From Toxotes chatareus (Eukaryota > Chordata > Actinopteri > Toxotidae): DNA of 64,000 nt. The DNA is taken from assembly GCA_016801885.1 (NCBI GenBank), contig CM028899.1, positions 19,855,501-19,919,500 on the forward strand, written 5' to 3'. Positions 46,480 through 58,396 of this stretch are shown piece by piece. How positions within the stretch are numbered: the first letter of the stretch is position 1; the number at the start of each line of letters is the position of its first letter. The notes below the pieces were generated by a model. It saw only the letters and a program-made list of their open reading frames with translations. It was not told the origin of the DNA and searched no databases. Made by a program: the position numbers and the translations under genes.

Positions 46480-49400
46480 GTTTCCTCCCTTTTCTGCGTG
46501 AGTGAGTGTGGGCCCCACATGTGGGCCCCAATCCTCTTCTGTAAATGTGGAAGCTAAATGTGCAGTGAAAGTTAATCTGCAATTGTTTCACTTCCTGACA
46601 AGTGATTTCCTGAGCCATTAAAACCTCAAACAAACTGCTACAGTGCAAAGGCATATACAAAAGGTTTAACTGAATAAAACCAGTGTGTTGTTTGCACCTG
46701 GAATTATCCAGATCTGCCTTTAAACTCTTAAGGTTCTGGTTCAAGTTGCAGTGTATAAACAAATGTGTGACTGCTGAGAATAATGGCTGGCTGGAAAAAA
46801 ATTCTCTCCCTGTAACATTTTTCTTTAAATTAGACTGGGCTTCTCACTTAACCCCCCCCCCCCGTGTTCTATGGTATGACTGGATATAAAGTTAAAGCTC
46901 TGCATTCAAAAGCACAGTGAGTGAGTGTAAAGGCTTGTGAGCCCTGCCTCCTCATTCACCTGGTGCAGGGTCTCCATCAAAGGGCCTCTCTGTGAAAGAC
47001 TGACTGCTGGAATTTACCTGTAGTTGCCCCCCCTGCACACCCACTTTTGATCTCTGTGGGAATCACATCCTATGCTGGTCACATGACAAAGGCTGAATTG
47101 TCCAGCTCATCTTATCTGCTCCAAAAGCAGACTTGGATCAGGACCTTTGCTTTGTGATCCTCTCTCTCACCCTTCTGTTCTCTCTCTTTTTCATCAAGTA
47201 CCATGGCTTTGACCTCATAAACATGTTTTTTTGAAGATGTGGATGTCCATCTGTCCTCTTTTCACTCTGCCTCTATACTAAAGCTCTAGCTAAAGAGACT
47301 TTACAGAGCACAAACCACATTCCTGTAGTTTGGCCATGATATCTTAAAGCTACTGTAGTGTGGTCACATGATCAAGAAAAGAGATCTCCTTTACCATCAG
47401 AGCATGACCAGTTAACACGCTCCTCCTCCACCTGAAATGTAAGGAGAAACTGGAGTTTGGGTTTAGGTGCTGTGTTTGCCGGTGCGGAATGGAGGACATG
47501 CAAAGGAGCAAATAAAAGAGAGGGTGGAGGGGGGTTACAGAAGGTGAAGGACACTTCAGAGCTTTCATCGGTGAGCTGTGCAGCCACTTCACCTGCTCTC
47601 AATCTCGCTCTTTTCCCAGCAGGAATGTGCATTTCAAGACAGCTGAAACAAAGAATCAGTTGCATTCTCAATGTCACCCACTAAATCACCACACTGCTTT
47701 TCAGTTTTCAGTTTCTCCAGTACTCTGCTTTATGATCAAATACGTGATGAACTGATGACATTCCCATCAACCTCTACTGTACTTTTGTTTGCATGTTTAC
47801 ATGCTGATGCACACACAAGATGGTGGACGTGGTAAAGCATTACTGTTGATAAACATCACCATGATGACGTTAGCATTTCACTCCAAGCCTGGATGTGCCT
47901 AAGTACAGCCTCACAGAGCCATTAGCATGTAACTGCAAACTCTCAGTCTTATTAGTTCAATCCAGGCTAAGACGTGCTCAGCTAAACTCCCAAATTCATT
48001 TCTCTGCAGTTTTCATTTACCTCTTTTTAATTGTCTAAGTTTGTTAATGATACTTCTTTTCCTCACATGATGGTTTAGTGGTGATGGACAGGTATGCAAC
48101 CACCTGCCAGAGACAGAAACAGAGGAAGACAAAGAAAAATAAAGTATATCGGTAAATAAAGATCACACTTGAAGTGTTCTTCTGTGCTATCTAACACTGA
48201 CCAGAAAATACCACGTGGTCAATGACCAAAACCCAACCACTGAGTCTGGTGGAGACAGACAAACCTGATGACCAACTCAGAGCGGACTGTCACTTCAGCC
48301 GATATCAGAACATAACATGACATGCTCTTTGTCAAAATAATAACAGAGAGAGAGCTTATTGGGTGCAATGCAAGGGTTTACTTTTAAGATGCATTGCTGT
48401 CCATTGAAATTCAGTGTTTGCACAGCCAGAGAGGAGGAGAGTGCACAGTTAAATCATACTTACAGTTACGACACATTTTTCTGACTTTTGAGGAGAGTAT
48501 TGATCATTGCATGCATTTCCCTGTGCTACCCAATCAGTCAGGCTGAGAATGTAGATAGTATAATTCTATACATACAGGGCTTGAATAGCCTTATTATCTA
48601 TGGCATAGATAAGCTCATCTTTATAATGGCATAGATTCTCTGCCATTATAAAGCTAACTTATTCACTTATTCACTTATTCACTTATTGAGCTCACTTATT
48701 CAATTTCTTGTATTGAGCAACCATGGCTTGAATCGCTTCAGGGAAGTTCAGAAGCTCTATCACCACATCCTGTATAAATGTGGAACTTAGATATAGATCA
48801 AAGAGAATAAACATTTAACAATTACCATGAACACAGAGTGTCTGACTATTGACTGATCTTGCCAAGGTAATAATAAAAACTGTGTTTACTTAAAACTGGA
48901 GGCCTTTGATTCACTTTCATAGTTTGTGCCATTTTCATGAGCTGCTACTGCTTCAGTGCCTTAACACAAAGATGCACAGGTGCCAAGGGTCATGTGCTAT
49001 TTTAGATACTGTACAGTGTTGTTAACCCCCCTCCACCCCACCCATTTCCAGTCATGGTTGAGTTCTGGGAGCTTGTAGTCAAATGATGCATGTAAATCAA
49101 TCAACACATCCTCTTTTCCTGTTCCCGTTTGTGGACCCAGTTCAACGCCCAGAATACATTCTGTAGAATGCAGGTTGAATGTATCTGTGAGGGAGCATTT
49201 GTCCCATATTACATCTGCTGTGGAAGAGCTCGTGTGACTTGCTTTGAAAACGTTGTTGTTGTTTCTGATCTCTCTCAGCTAGTCAGCTTAGCACAAAAGT
49301 TGGAAATGGAGGAAACAGATAGCCCGACTCTGACTTCCAGTAACAGTACCCACTGAAAACCAAAACCTCCAAGGTTCACTACTATATAAAAACTTGTTTG

Positions 49401-51530
49401 ATCTGTACAAGAACTGAAGTGTAAAAACAAGCTGTTGCATTGCCAGGGTGCCAGTTTCCTCCAGTTTTCAGTCTTTGTACTAAGCTAATCCAACTGCCAT
49501 GCTGACTGCCGTCTCTCGTTCCATACTTGCTGTACAAACATCAGAGTGGTATCAATCTTTGGATCCATTGCACACTATTATGTTCTATTTAGAAACTGTT
49601 ATGTAAAATCTAATGCTACATAAGCAAAAATATCACATTTGAACGCTTCTCAGTTGAAACAACAACCAAGACCTCAAGAAAGTAAAACTAAAGCTGAACT
49701 AAAAACCATCTTGCAGTATGATCACACCTGCTGCGACGCCCATCAACATGCTGACGTTCTGACCCCTGAATACTCAATCACAACATTATAAGTGATCTAA
49801 CCCATTAGTGGTGAGTACTCATGGGTTGGACCACACCTGTAAACGCTAGTGACTGCTTCATGTAGTCACTAACCTTGGGATGATACCATGGTGACAAAAT
49901 CTGTCCACAGACAGACAAAGAAACATAAACACCTGCCAAAGTACTCAAAACCACAACTGTGGTAGTTCCTGCTACAGCAAGACCACATCTTGCCATGATG
50001 ACACGCATGGTGAACACAATACCCCCCGACACTGGCTGGGCTGGTAATTAGACGTTACAAATTAGACTGCAGCAATGACAAACTACTATCTTAAAAAAAC
50101 TATTGCGATTTTAATGGATAGAAGTAAATGCTGAACTGCTTCAGCTTTTGTACTTTGTTGTGCTGCAAAAATAAATTGCAAGTATTTGGTGTAAGTTTTT
50201 GTCTAAATAAATCCTTTCTGGAGAATAAGCAGAAAATGTGCTTTTGACGATATCAGTGACTGAAACTGATAAAATTAAATTTGCTGACTTATCTTTGTGC
50301 TATGTGCTCTGGGAAGGAAACAGTTTGTCCTACTGGTAAAATCAAATGCTTGTTGTTTTAAAATAAAGCATCACTGTGATTTTCCAGGGTAGACCTGAAA
50401 TGCAATTTGCAATACAAATACCAATAAAAATAAAAATACTTTCTGTGAGGAATGATTAAAATCTAATTTTACTATAACCTCAAAATTTACACCAAACACT
50501 TCCTTCTGTACTGAGCTCTAAGAGGATCATTGTGCTATCTATATTATGTGGTGTGTTATTCTCCACAGTCTGTTACAACTTGCTGGTCACAACACAGGCT
50601 GTCTGGTGGACAGCAAGGGGAAGGCAGGTCTGGGGAGACGAGCAGCGAGCAGAGGCTCGAGACGAGGGTCGAGGAGAACAGAAAAGGAGACTGTGACACT
50701 CTCAGTAGACATACATCCAGATCAATCAATCAATCATGTTACACAAAGTGCTTTACACAAATCCATCTATAATCAATTGTATAAAAAAAATTATGGGACT
50801 CTATAAAAACAGGAACGGAGGAAACGCTGTTATAAATTTGCGACGAGGAAACAGCAGAGGTAGGACAAACATTTTAAAGATGAGTGTTCCTCAGCGAGGT
50901 GTTTCTGTTATTTAACCTACCCCTATAGATTATAAATGGAGTAGACAAAATAACAGAAATATTTAAACTGCCAAATGGTGGTATTATTTAATGCTTTGTA
51001 GTCCAGTGAGAGAAAAGAGCTTAAGAATATGACTGAAGGACCAGTGCTTACAACTATCAAGCAGAAATTATGGACAGGACCCTGCTGTTATGTTGAAGTA
51101 CCCGTAAGTATCTGCGGAGGAGACAGGGCTCATGTGAGGAGTCTATGCTTTGCTGAAATTTCACTAGCACATCCTTTTCTGTCAGCCGTGAGCAAGGGCG
51201 ACATTTACGGAATGAACTTGGAGATCAGGATCAAATGACTAGCACTGGAAAAAGCTGGGCAGGTGGGAGGGATGGAGTGAGGATAAAAGAGGGGAGAAGG
51301 GGATACCATGCAAATCCACACATCCGCAGAGGAGAATGTCAAAAGAAACAGGAAACCTGCATAGGCCCTCTGCATTCTGCATGGTGTTTGTGTACATGAG
51401 ATATTGAAAACGACAGAGGTAACTCGGTTTTCACACATTTTTTTTTTTTTTTTTCAAATAACAAGGCCACAAGCACCAGCTAGCCTCTCAGTCCTATTCG
51501 TAATTGTGTAAATGTGGACTGCCCTGATAG
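46480..51530. other. Gene-poor intergenic region between CD24 and QRSL1 (left part)
   Basis: No gene was supported on either strand. Contents seen: a C-run (about 46850-46863), paired hairpins at 48594-48653, a short ACTTATTC tandem repeat at about 48657-48710, an ATCAATCA stretch with AAAGTGCTTTACAC near 50720-50760 (typical of fish repeats), and a T-run at about 51439-51455. The short open frames here lack coding features such as conserved motifs or consistent splice pairing. Confidence 0.6.
48594..48653. repeat. Two adjacent perfect short palindromes
   Basis: TTATCTATG-G-CATAGATAA (48594-48612) is followed by CTTTATAATGGCA, a 9-nt loop, and TGCCATTATAAAG (48619-48653). Both inverted repeats are perfect. 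The arms are 9 and 13 bp, and both contain the GGCATAGAT core. Confidence 0.8.
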
Positions 51531-51539
51531 AGGCTAGAT

Positions 51540-51743
51540 CAGGGGTGGGCAAACTGTTCCACAAAGGGCCGGTGTGGCTGCAGGTTTTTGTTCCAACCAA
51601 TGAGGAGCACACAGTTTGATCAATCAACTGTCTGAAGACTGAGATCAGTTGATTAAATGAGTCAAGTCTGGTGTGCTGCTGCTTGGTTGGAACAAAAACC
51701 TGCAGCCACACCGGCCCTTTGTGGAACAGTTTGCCCACCCCTG
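51540..51743. mobile_element. hAT-type MITE with 8-bp target duplication
   Basis: 204-bp non-autonomous DNA transposon. It begins CAGGGGTGGGCAAACTGTTC, and the end is its exact reverse complement. About 60 bp of perfect terminal inverted repeat continues imperfectly towards the centre, so the whole element is close to a palindrome. It is flanked by the identical 8 bp GGCTAGAT at 51532-51539 and 51744-51751, the duplication length of the hAT superfamily. The intact ends and duplication show a recent insertion. Confidence 0.93.
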
Positions 51744-51751
51744 GGCTAGAT

Positions 51752-53148
51752 GCTGAGATACTTTAAGTACAACAGAGGCACAGACAGATGTTTTGTGTTG
51801 TTCACAGCCTGAGGTCTTATGCTAAAATTAAGCAGGCAAGATGCTAATCTCGTGCTAATTGAAGCAACACTGAGGTGAGAAAAACTGAGCCATTACAGTG
51901 ATGTGAAGCAGAGAAGGAAGTATGGCAATGCACTGTATGTGCAATACAAAATATATTAAGATATTGAGTGTAATTATGGATATAAGCTGATACTAAGAAG
52001 AAAAAAAAGAGGAAGAAGGACATGGCAACTGCAGTAAATACAAATTTTTCATCAGTCATTCACGCCAGTCAGTGGAAAAGATGTGAGATGAACATGTAAA
52101 TTTCTCTGCTTTACATCCCTCATATCAACTCATGAAAAGGCCTTTACAACATGTCAGCTGTTTGGAAGATCCAATCTTTAGCACAGAACTCATGTAAACA
52201 TACATAGAAAGATTATATAAAACAATATAGCCACTGGCACTGGTACAGCTGCTCTACAACTCTGTAGAGTTACAGAATGCAGCAGGGAAACTGGATAGGA
52301 TCATGTGGAACTGGTTGAGAGCAGGTTATTGTGATTTCCAGAGCTGTAACAGGCTGATTGGATTTCACTTGAGCTGATTCCAACACTTGAATGTGGAGAG
52401 TGTTAGTGTTTCAGGGAGAGTATCTGCTTGAACCAAAATGGTTTTAAGGATCTGCTGGTGTTTGGTCATGTAAAGTTGTTACTCAACTCATCTCCATGGA
52501 AATGGACCAATTTTCTTCTCAGAGTTACAACTGCAAGGGAAAAAAATGCTTTTCATGATTTAATAACTTTCGATTTGGCTTGAAAAGAGAAATTTGAGAC
52601 GGGCCTAATCCAGAAACCAGGAAATATCAAGTCAATCTGACAGAAAGATGACAAAAATGTTATTTTAAGTGCAATAATAATTTCAGGACAAGCACAGGAA
52701 ATACTGAATGCATAAAGTTTTATATTTTCTCAGCCATCGAAGCTCCTGCTAAGACCTGGTGTGCAAAACTACTTTAAATAAAGTTTGTAACATTTTACTT
52801 TTGTGAGGATTTCATATAAACAAACGAGCTACTCTTGTTGGTTGTTGCAGACACAATGGTCTGTGCTAATGTCGAAATGCTAACATGCTCACAATGACAA
52901 TGTTAACATGATAATGTTTAGCAGGTATTGTGTTCATCATGCCAGTCATCTTAAATTAGTGTGCTGGCATGCTAACAGTTATTAATTAGCATTAGAGACA
53001 CTAGTCAGTCCAAACAATATGTGCATGCATGGACACACTATTTAGTAGCAACCGAGCCACCTTTAGACAACATACGGCAGCATTTGACAGGTGGTTAAAC
53101 ACCGTATTCCCCAACTTTAAGCATGATGCATGTTGTACAATAGTATGG
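51752..53148. other. Intergenic region left of QRSL1
   Basis: No gene was recognised. It includes the GCTAACATGCT-type repeat at 52858-53010 and otherwise ordinary AT-rich DNA. Confidence 0.5.
52858..53010. repeat. GCTAACATGCT-type dispersed repeat
   Basis: CTAACATGCTCACAATGACA, then GTTTAGCAGGTATTGTGTTC and GGCATGCTAACAG match a repeat common in percomorph genomes. There are no clear ends. Related TTAGCATG fragments occur near 47870, 43600-43640 and 55110-55140. Confidence 0.5.
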
Positions 53149-53149
53149 T

Positions 53150-53174
53150 TTTATTATTTTATTATTATTTTTAT
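53150..53174 (-). terminator. Poly(A) signals, probable 3' end of QRSL1
   Basis: Several TTTATT hexamers (AATAAA on the minus strand) within 53150-53174, about 180-205 bp past the QRSL1 stop codon. Confidence 0.45.
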
Positions 53175-53354
53175 TCCATCAAGGAAACTTAAAGCTATTG
53201 TAGCATGTGATTGACAGATATTACTCCACTGAAAATGTCCTGAAAAGGCATCTTACAAGCAAAGAATGTCCTTAATGGTTCGAATTTAAGTCCATTATGT
53301 GTGCCTGCAAATTAGTAACTGTCAACAGCTGATTCCTTGTGTCCACAGTTCTCT

Positions 53355-56300
53355 TCATACAGCTGATGTCTGCTCCCTTTTGGTCATTCTTGTGTCATTC
53401 CTGCTCTCGCTGGTGTCTCCATACTTACTGATGGAGGGAAACCCAACCCTCTGCTCTATCCACTGAGCAACACTGAGCATCTTCTTGTCTTGGACGGCAG
53501 GGGCTATGAGCTGTAAGCCAATGGGCAGGCCGCGTCTTGATAATGCGGTTGGCACTGAAACAGCTGGGAGACCTGCGGTGAAGAAAAGGAGAGTTCAAAG
53601 AAGGTTGCCACGACGATTAGGATATTAAGATTAGATTAGAGGTTGGTTTGGAGGATGATAACAGGCAGCAGAAGGTTTAACTTTAGGTCTGTGGTCAGGT
53701 TGAAGGCTATGGTTTTTGCCTTCAGTTAGTTAAAAGAGATGCAATTTTGCTCACAAATACTAATTTCCTTGTAATTTCACAACAACATGTATGACGCAAT
53801 GTACCCCTGTTGCAGGATGGAAAAGAAGAAGAAGCATTAACTATACTGAAGTCATTTTTAGTGAAAGGTTTTTAGTTACAGAGGTGTAGGTGTACGTAGT
53901 AAGTGCATGTATCCATAAATGCATGATTTAAGAGTTTCATGAATCCTCCCACACTTCCTGCACATGCATAAACAGAGATGGCCTCCTTTTTCAACTGTAC
54001 CCGCCATGTTGACAGGCTGGGTGAAGACGTCTTCCTCCGCGCTGCGTGTTCGGTTGTCTTCCTGTGTGAAGTCAGAGTAACGTGCCGCGTCAGTCAGAGT
54101 GGTGGGTGTCAGCAGCACGTCAACACCTGAGCTGAATACATGCTTGAAATCGTCCGCTATCAGCCGGCGGATTTTCTGGGCTTTCACAAAGTAGTGCTGG
54201 TAGTTCCTGGTAAAATGAGGTTGGATCGTGTCAATTCATATTTGTAGAGTCTGATCATAACAGAAATCTGAGAGAAAAGGTCACAGCAATAAAAATGACA
54301 ATTCATCTATACACTGGTTTAAAGCCAGAGGAACTGAAGTACAATGGTGTGATACGGTTCAGTCTGTTGTCTTACTGTTTAAGCAGGAAGTAGTTCCCAG
54401 ACAGAATCCTCCCTCTCACTACGTCATTGAAGCCCTCATGTCGCGTTGAAGCGTACATGGCCTCTGTCGAGCTCTTCACCTCACTACGGTGGCCTGACAG
54501 AAATCAACATCACCTCCATCACCATCTTATGACATGTTAGCAACACATATGATTGGGTATTAGCTAATGTGTGATGAATGTGTGTTATCCACTGTATAAT
54601 TGTCCACACCACAAGCTGAACGTATTGTAGGCTGCTTCATACCGTATTCGAGGCCGTCAAAGCGAGCCATGTTAGATGCCACTTCAGCGTGGCACAGGAC
54701 GTGGTAGCACACAATGGAGTACTGGGTGTGGGGGAGGGATACTTGCTCCACCCTCGCCCCTGCTCTCTCAAACATGTCAGCAACACAACTCCACTGAGCT
54801 AGAGTCTCCTCAGACAGCCCTGGAGCGTGGTACTCCTGACATTACATTACAACACAGGAGAGACAAGGAGCATTAGACGATGGATGTATTGAATAATCTT
54901 ATATTGTATATATAGTAACGTACTATACAAGGAATTTGTCTTGGTGATGCTGCTGCTGAGATACATGAAGTTTGACTGGCAACTGCCCTCAAAATGCTCA
55001 GGGTCAGTCATCACAAATCCTGACTCTACATCAGCTGCAAAAATCCTTTCTGCCTATTATTGTTTCCTAAAAGTCCTAAGAATGCTCAAACCTTAGCTCA
55101 GTGTTGCTACAATTAGCATGTAGTTAGCATTTCGCCTGCTTAATTTTAGCATGAAACCTGTTCTCCATCAGCTGAAAGAAGGACAACTCAGGACAACTAT
55201 GAACTATTTCCAATAGAAATAATCTTGTTTTCAAAAACCTTTTACAAATTATTGCCTGTATCTTGCAACAAGAAATATCTAAGCAGGTTATTGCTGTAAA
55301 ATCAAGAAAAATAACATGATATAAGACTTTTTTTTTAAAGTCTTGAAACAAATTGATTAGCTTTAAAAAATTTACTGAACTCCAGAAAATATGTTGTCGG
55401 TGATGCTGAGATCATACAAATTAGAGATGAACTCACCTTGGGGATGCCTATACAGATGTTCTTGACATCAAAGTCTTCAGGTAGCTCTGTCAGCGATGAA
55501 GGGGCAGGAATTGTCGTCGAGTCTCTAATATCAAGGCCTTGAAGGATACCTGTGTAAAATTTCAACAAAATCCACCAGAGCGTCCGCTGTTTGTGGGAGG
55601 TATGTCGAATGTACAGCAATGGGGTATGGAAATATTTTGTTGAATTGAACCGACAGTTAATTTCTGATGTACCTGATCCTCAACAATAAGGCCCAGGTGA
55701 TGTTCAGCTATGTTTAACTATAATGTAGGACACTAGCCTAAAGTGCCTACATCTGTGCAAAGACAGGTTAACAAAAGTTTCCTACCTAAGACCAAGGCTG
55801 CATCACCGACACTGCGGGTCATAATACCCGGGACATCCATGGAGTTAACCAGAGGGATGAGACCATGTCTGGACACCAGACCGTAGGTGGGCTTCAGGGC
55901 CACGACACCACAGAGTGCACCTGGGTTACGAGTAGAACCACCTGTGTCTGAACCCAAAGCCCTGCCAAGTAATCACCAAATCAGTACATTTTCATTTTAA
56001 ACACCATTTTGAATCAAATCATCAAATTCTGTAGTTTTTGGTGCTCCCTCACAGGTAGCTGGTGAGTGAGGCCACAGCGGCTGCACTTCCTCCAGAACTT
56101 CCTCCAGTGATGACCCAGTCAGAGTCTGGTGATGCCCCTGTCTGTTCTCTGTAGGGAGCAGCATAGCTCCAGGGGTTCCTTACTGGACCGAAAGCCCCGT
56201 CAGTACTTCCTGCACTTTGAGACAAATAAATACATCCATAAATAAGACAATGACAACCAAAAATCTAAACACGTACTCTGCGTCTCCTCCTGCCGGTGTA

Positions 56301-57953
56301 CACAGGTGTCACACCTTTTCAAGCCATTTAGAAAATATACATCGTAAAACACATGCTGTGAGTAGAGCATTATTACTATTCTCATATTGATAAATATGGC
56401 TTTACCCCATAGCAAACTCATCCATGTTGGTCTTCCCCACCAGAACAGCCCCTTGGTCTAGGAGCTTCTGGACCACTGTAGCATTGTATGGAGGAGTGTA
56501 ATCTGAAGCAAAAACAGTGGCAGGTTATCATTACTAGACTGATATAAACTGGAAAACATGAGCCACGGTAACTTATACTGAGGTGATGACAGACCTCTGA
56601 GCATCCTGGAAGCACATGTGGTCTTGATATTCTCTGTGCTGAAGTTATCCTTGACTGCAAAGGGGATTCCATCCAGAGGACCTTTGGAGGCACCTGAGGA
56701 AGACAAGACCCAAACAGTAAAACTTGTAACTCCACACAGAACCAGATGCAGATAAACACTCATGTGTCCACACCTTGTAGCAGTCTGGTTTCTGCTTCTT
56801 GAGCCTGCTTCAGTGCCAACTCCTCTGTCACAGTGATGTAAGCGTTGAGATGCTGAGTTTTCTTGATGCGGTTCAGACACCTCCTACAAAGCTCTGTTGG
56901 GGAGATTCTTCCCTCTCTGAGCGCCAAAGACACCTGGAGAGCAATGATGAAAATCCAGTAGTGGGATGTAACACAGTTCTTTTTTTTTCAAAAGGCCTTT
57001 TTCAAAGCAGACATTTTGACTAGTAGAAAAGCACAAAAAATAATAACATTATCAGTATGAACCACACCAGGACCCCGAACCTGAAGCAGCTAAATGGAAT
57101 TCAGCCAAAATTACTTTTATTATTTACACCTGTACTTTTCCTGTTGTAATATATCAAACTGTCTTATGTGAAAAAGGCCTATTACTGTACTTAAATGCTA
57201 TCGTGAAGTACTTTTACTTTACTTGAGTATTTACATTGCCTGCTGCATTGCACTTCTACTCCACAGCATTTCAGCGAACAGTCTTGTATGTTTTACTCCA
57301 GGAGATTTATTTGACAGTTGGTTAGAAATTACTTTAAAGTCCAGCATACATGTTGAGACATCAGTTATTATTCCAGTAATACAAACATTAACGATAAGCA
57401 CAACACTCTGAATGGGCTCATTCTGCATCACGACTACCTCTGAAGATTACATTTTAAATGCTGGATTTTTTGAGATGAGTACTTTTAAATTGTCTTATTG
57501 TTAACTTTAACTTATGCAAAAGATTTTATACTTTTTCCACCACAATAAGTTATGTCTTACTTCATAGGCAGCCATTTTTGACTGCCAACTGCACATGAAA
57601 ATATATCATAAGCAACTTTATAAAGTGAGTGACTTTATAGTTAAGCAATTTAGTAGATGTCCTGGTTAGCTATGTCATCTACTACATGGACACAACTATG
57701 TAATACAATTTCTATAAGGACAACCAGACAAGACGTCTTGCTTGACAATATATTTTAGCTATTCCCGATTAGGGAGCAAAAGTATTTATAAACTCTACAG
57801 CTATTATCTAAGCTAAGCTGGTTATGAATTGAAAGCACAAATGTACAATGTTTAGTTAAAATGCAGTACAAACGACAAATGAAACACAAGGAGAACTAAG
57901 GTCAGAGAAAAGCAAACACTCGTACTCACCTCCCTTATTGTCAGGCCGAGCAT
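53355..57953 (-). CDS. qrsl1: Glutamyl-tRNA(Gln) amidotransferase subunit A, mitochondrial
   Basis: GatA subunit of the mitochondrial GatCAB complex. It hydrolyses glutamine and supplies ammonia to turn Glu-tRNA-Gln into Gln-tRNA-Gln. Exons in transcript order: 57930-57953, 56774-56933, 56595-56693, 56406-56502, 56053-56214, 55786-55961, 55437-55537, 54643-54835, 54376-54493, 54001-54206, 53355-53572. They total 517 codons plus stop (human 528). The amidase signature is complete: Lys in GIPFAVKDN (K76), GGSSGGSAAAV (cis-Ser about S166) and DTGGSTRNP (nucleophile about S190). The start MLGLTIRE matches the family start; an upstream ATG in another frame at 58032 runs into a stop. It is head-to-head with RTN4IP1, as in human 6q21. 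Confidence 0.96.
57110..57550. mobile_element. Degenerate hAT-like repeat in QRSL1 intron 1
   Basis: Phrases GAAGTACTTTTACTTTACTT, CACTTCTACTCCACAGCATT, GTTTTACTCCAGGAGATTTA and the end ATACTTTTTCCACCAC match a widespread fish element whose ends read GTGGTGGAAAAAGTA. It is decayed, has no coding frame, and the exact left end is unclear. Confidence 0.6.
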
Positions 57954-58396
57954 GTTGACAGTATTTCTGTGACAACCTTCCAAATTAACAACAACCTTCG
58001 CACAGTGTGGAGTAGTAAGCTGCCATGTTTGTTTCAATAGTCAACGTCTAACAGCGCTTTCTGTGATTGGACAGCTGTTGAGGAAACCGCGTTCTGATTG
58101 GCGGAGGCGCCGAGGGCTGACCAAGACACCGGTCGAAGAAGAAGCGTGTTACGGAAGAGGACGTGGTTTTGAACTGGTTATAGACTTTATATGATTATAA
58201 CATCTGTCTAAACGACTTACAAGAGATATTTGCATTAGAAGTGCGTTTATAGTCAGAAGGTAGTGATGGCTTGTAACGAACTTTAATGAGCGGTTCACTT
58301 TCTTATTTATAATGCCCGGTCTATAACAGGGGACTAAATGCATCGCTAATTTACAAACGCACATTTGACAGTTTCTGCACTTTTAAGAGTTTAAAA
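57954..58396. promoter_or_regulatory. Shared bidirectional promoter of QRSL1 and RTN4IP1
   Basis: Only 443 bp separate the two start codons, which point away from each other. There is no TATA. Two ATTGG boxes (reverse CCAAT, NF-Y sites) lie at 58066-58070 and 58097-58101, 31 bp apart. CGGAAG, an ETS-type core, follows at about 58152. The GC-richest part is around 58080-58140. Confidence 0.7.

Noticed and set aside
49805..50032. 75-codon minus-strand open frame with hydrophobic stretch
   Set aside because: Isolated, no splice partners, no recognisable motif, AT-rich intergenic setting.
51029..51238. Open frame MTEGPVLTTIKQKL..., slightly like the start of a BolA protein
   Set aside because: Similarity stops after about a dozen residues, the conserved BolA core is absent, and no partner exons were found.
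51454..51738. 94-codon minus-strand open frame
   Set aside because: It lies mostly in the terminal repeats of the hAT MITE.
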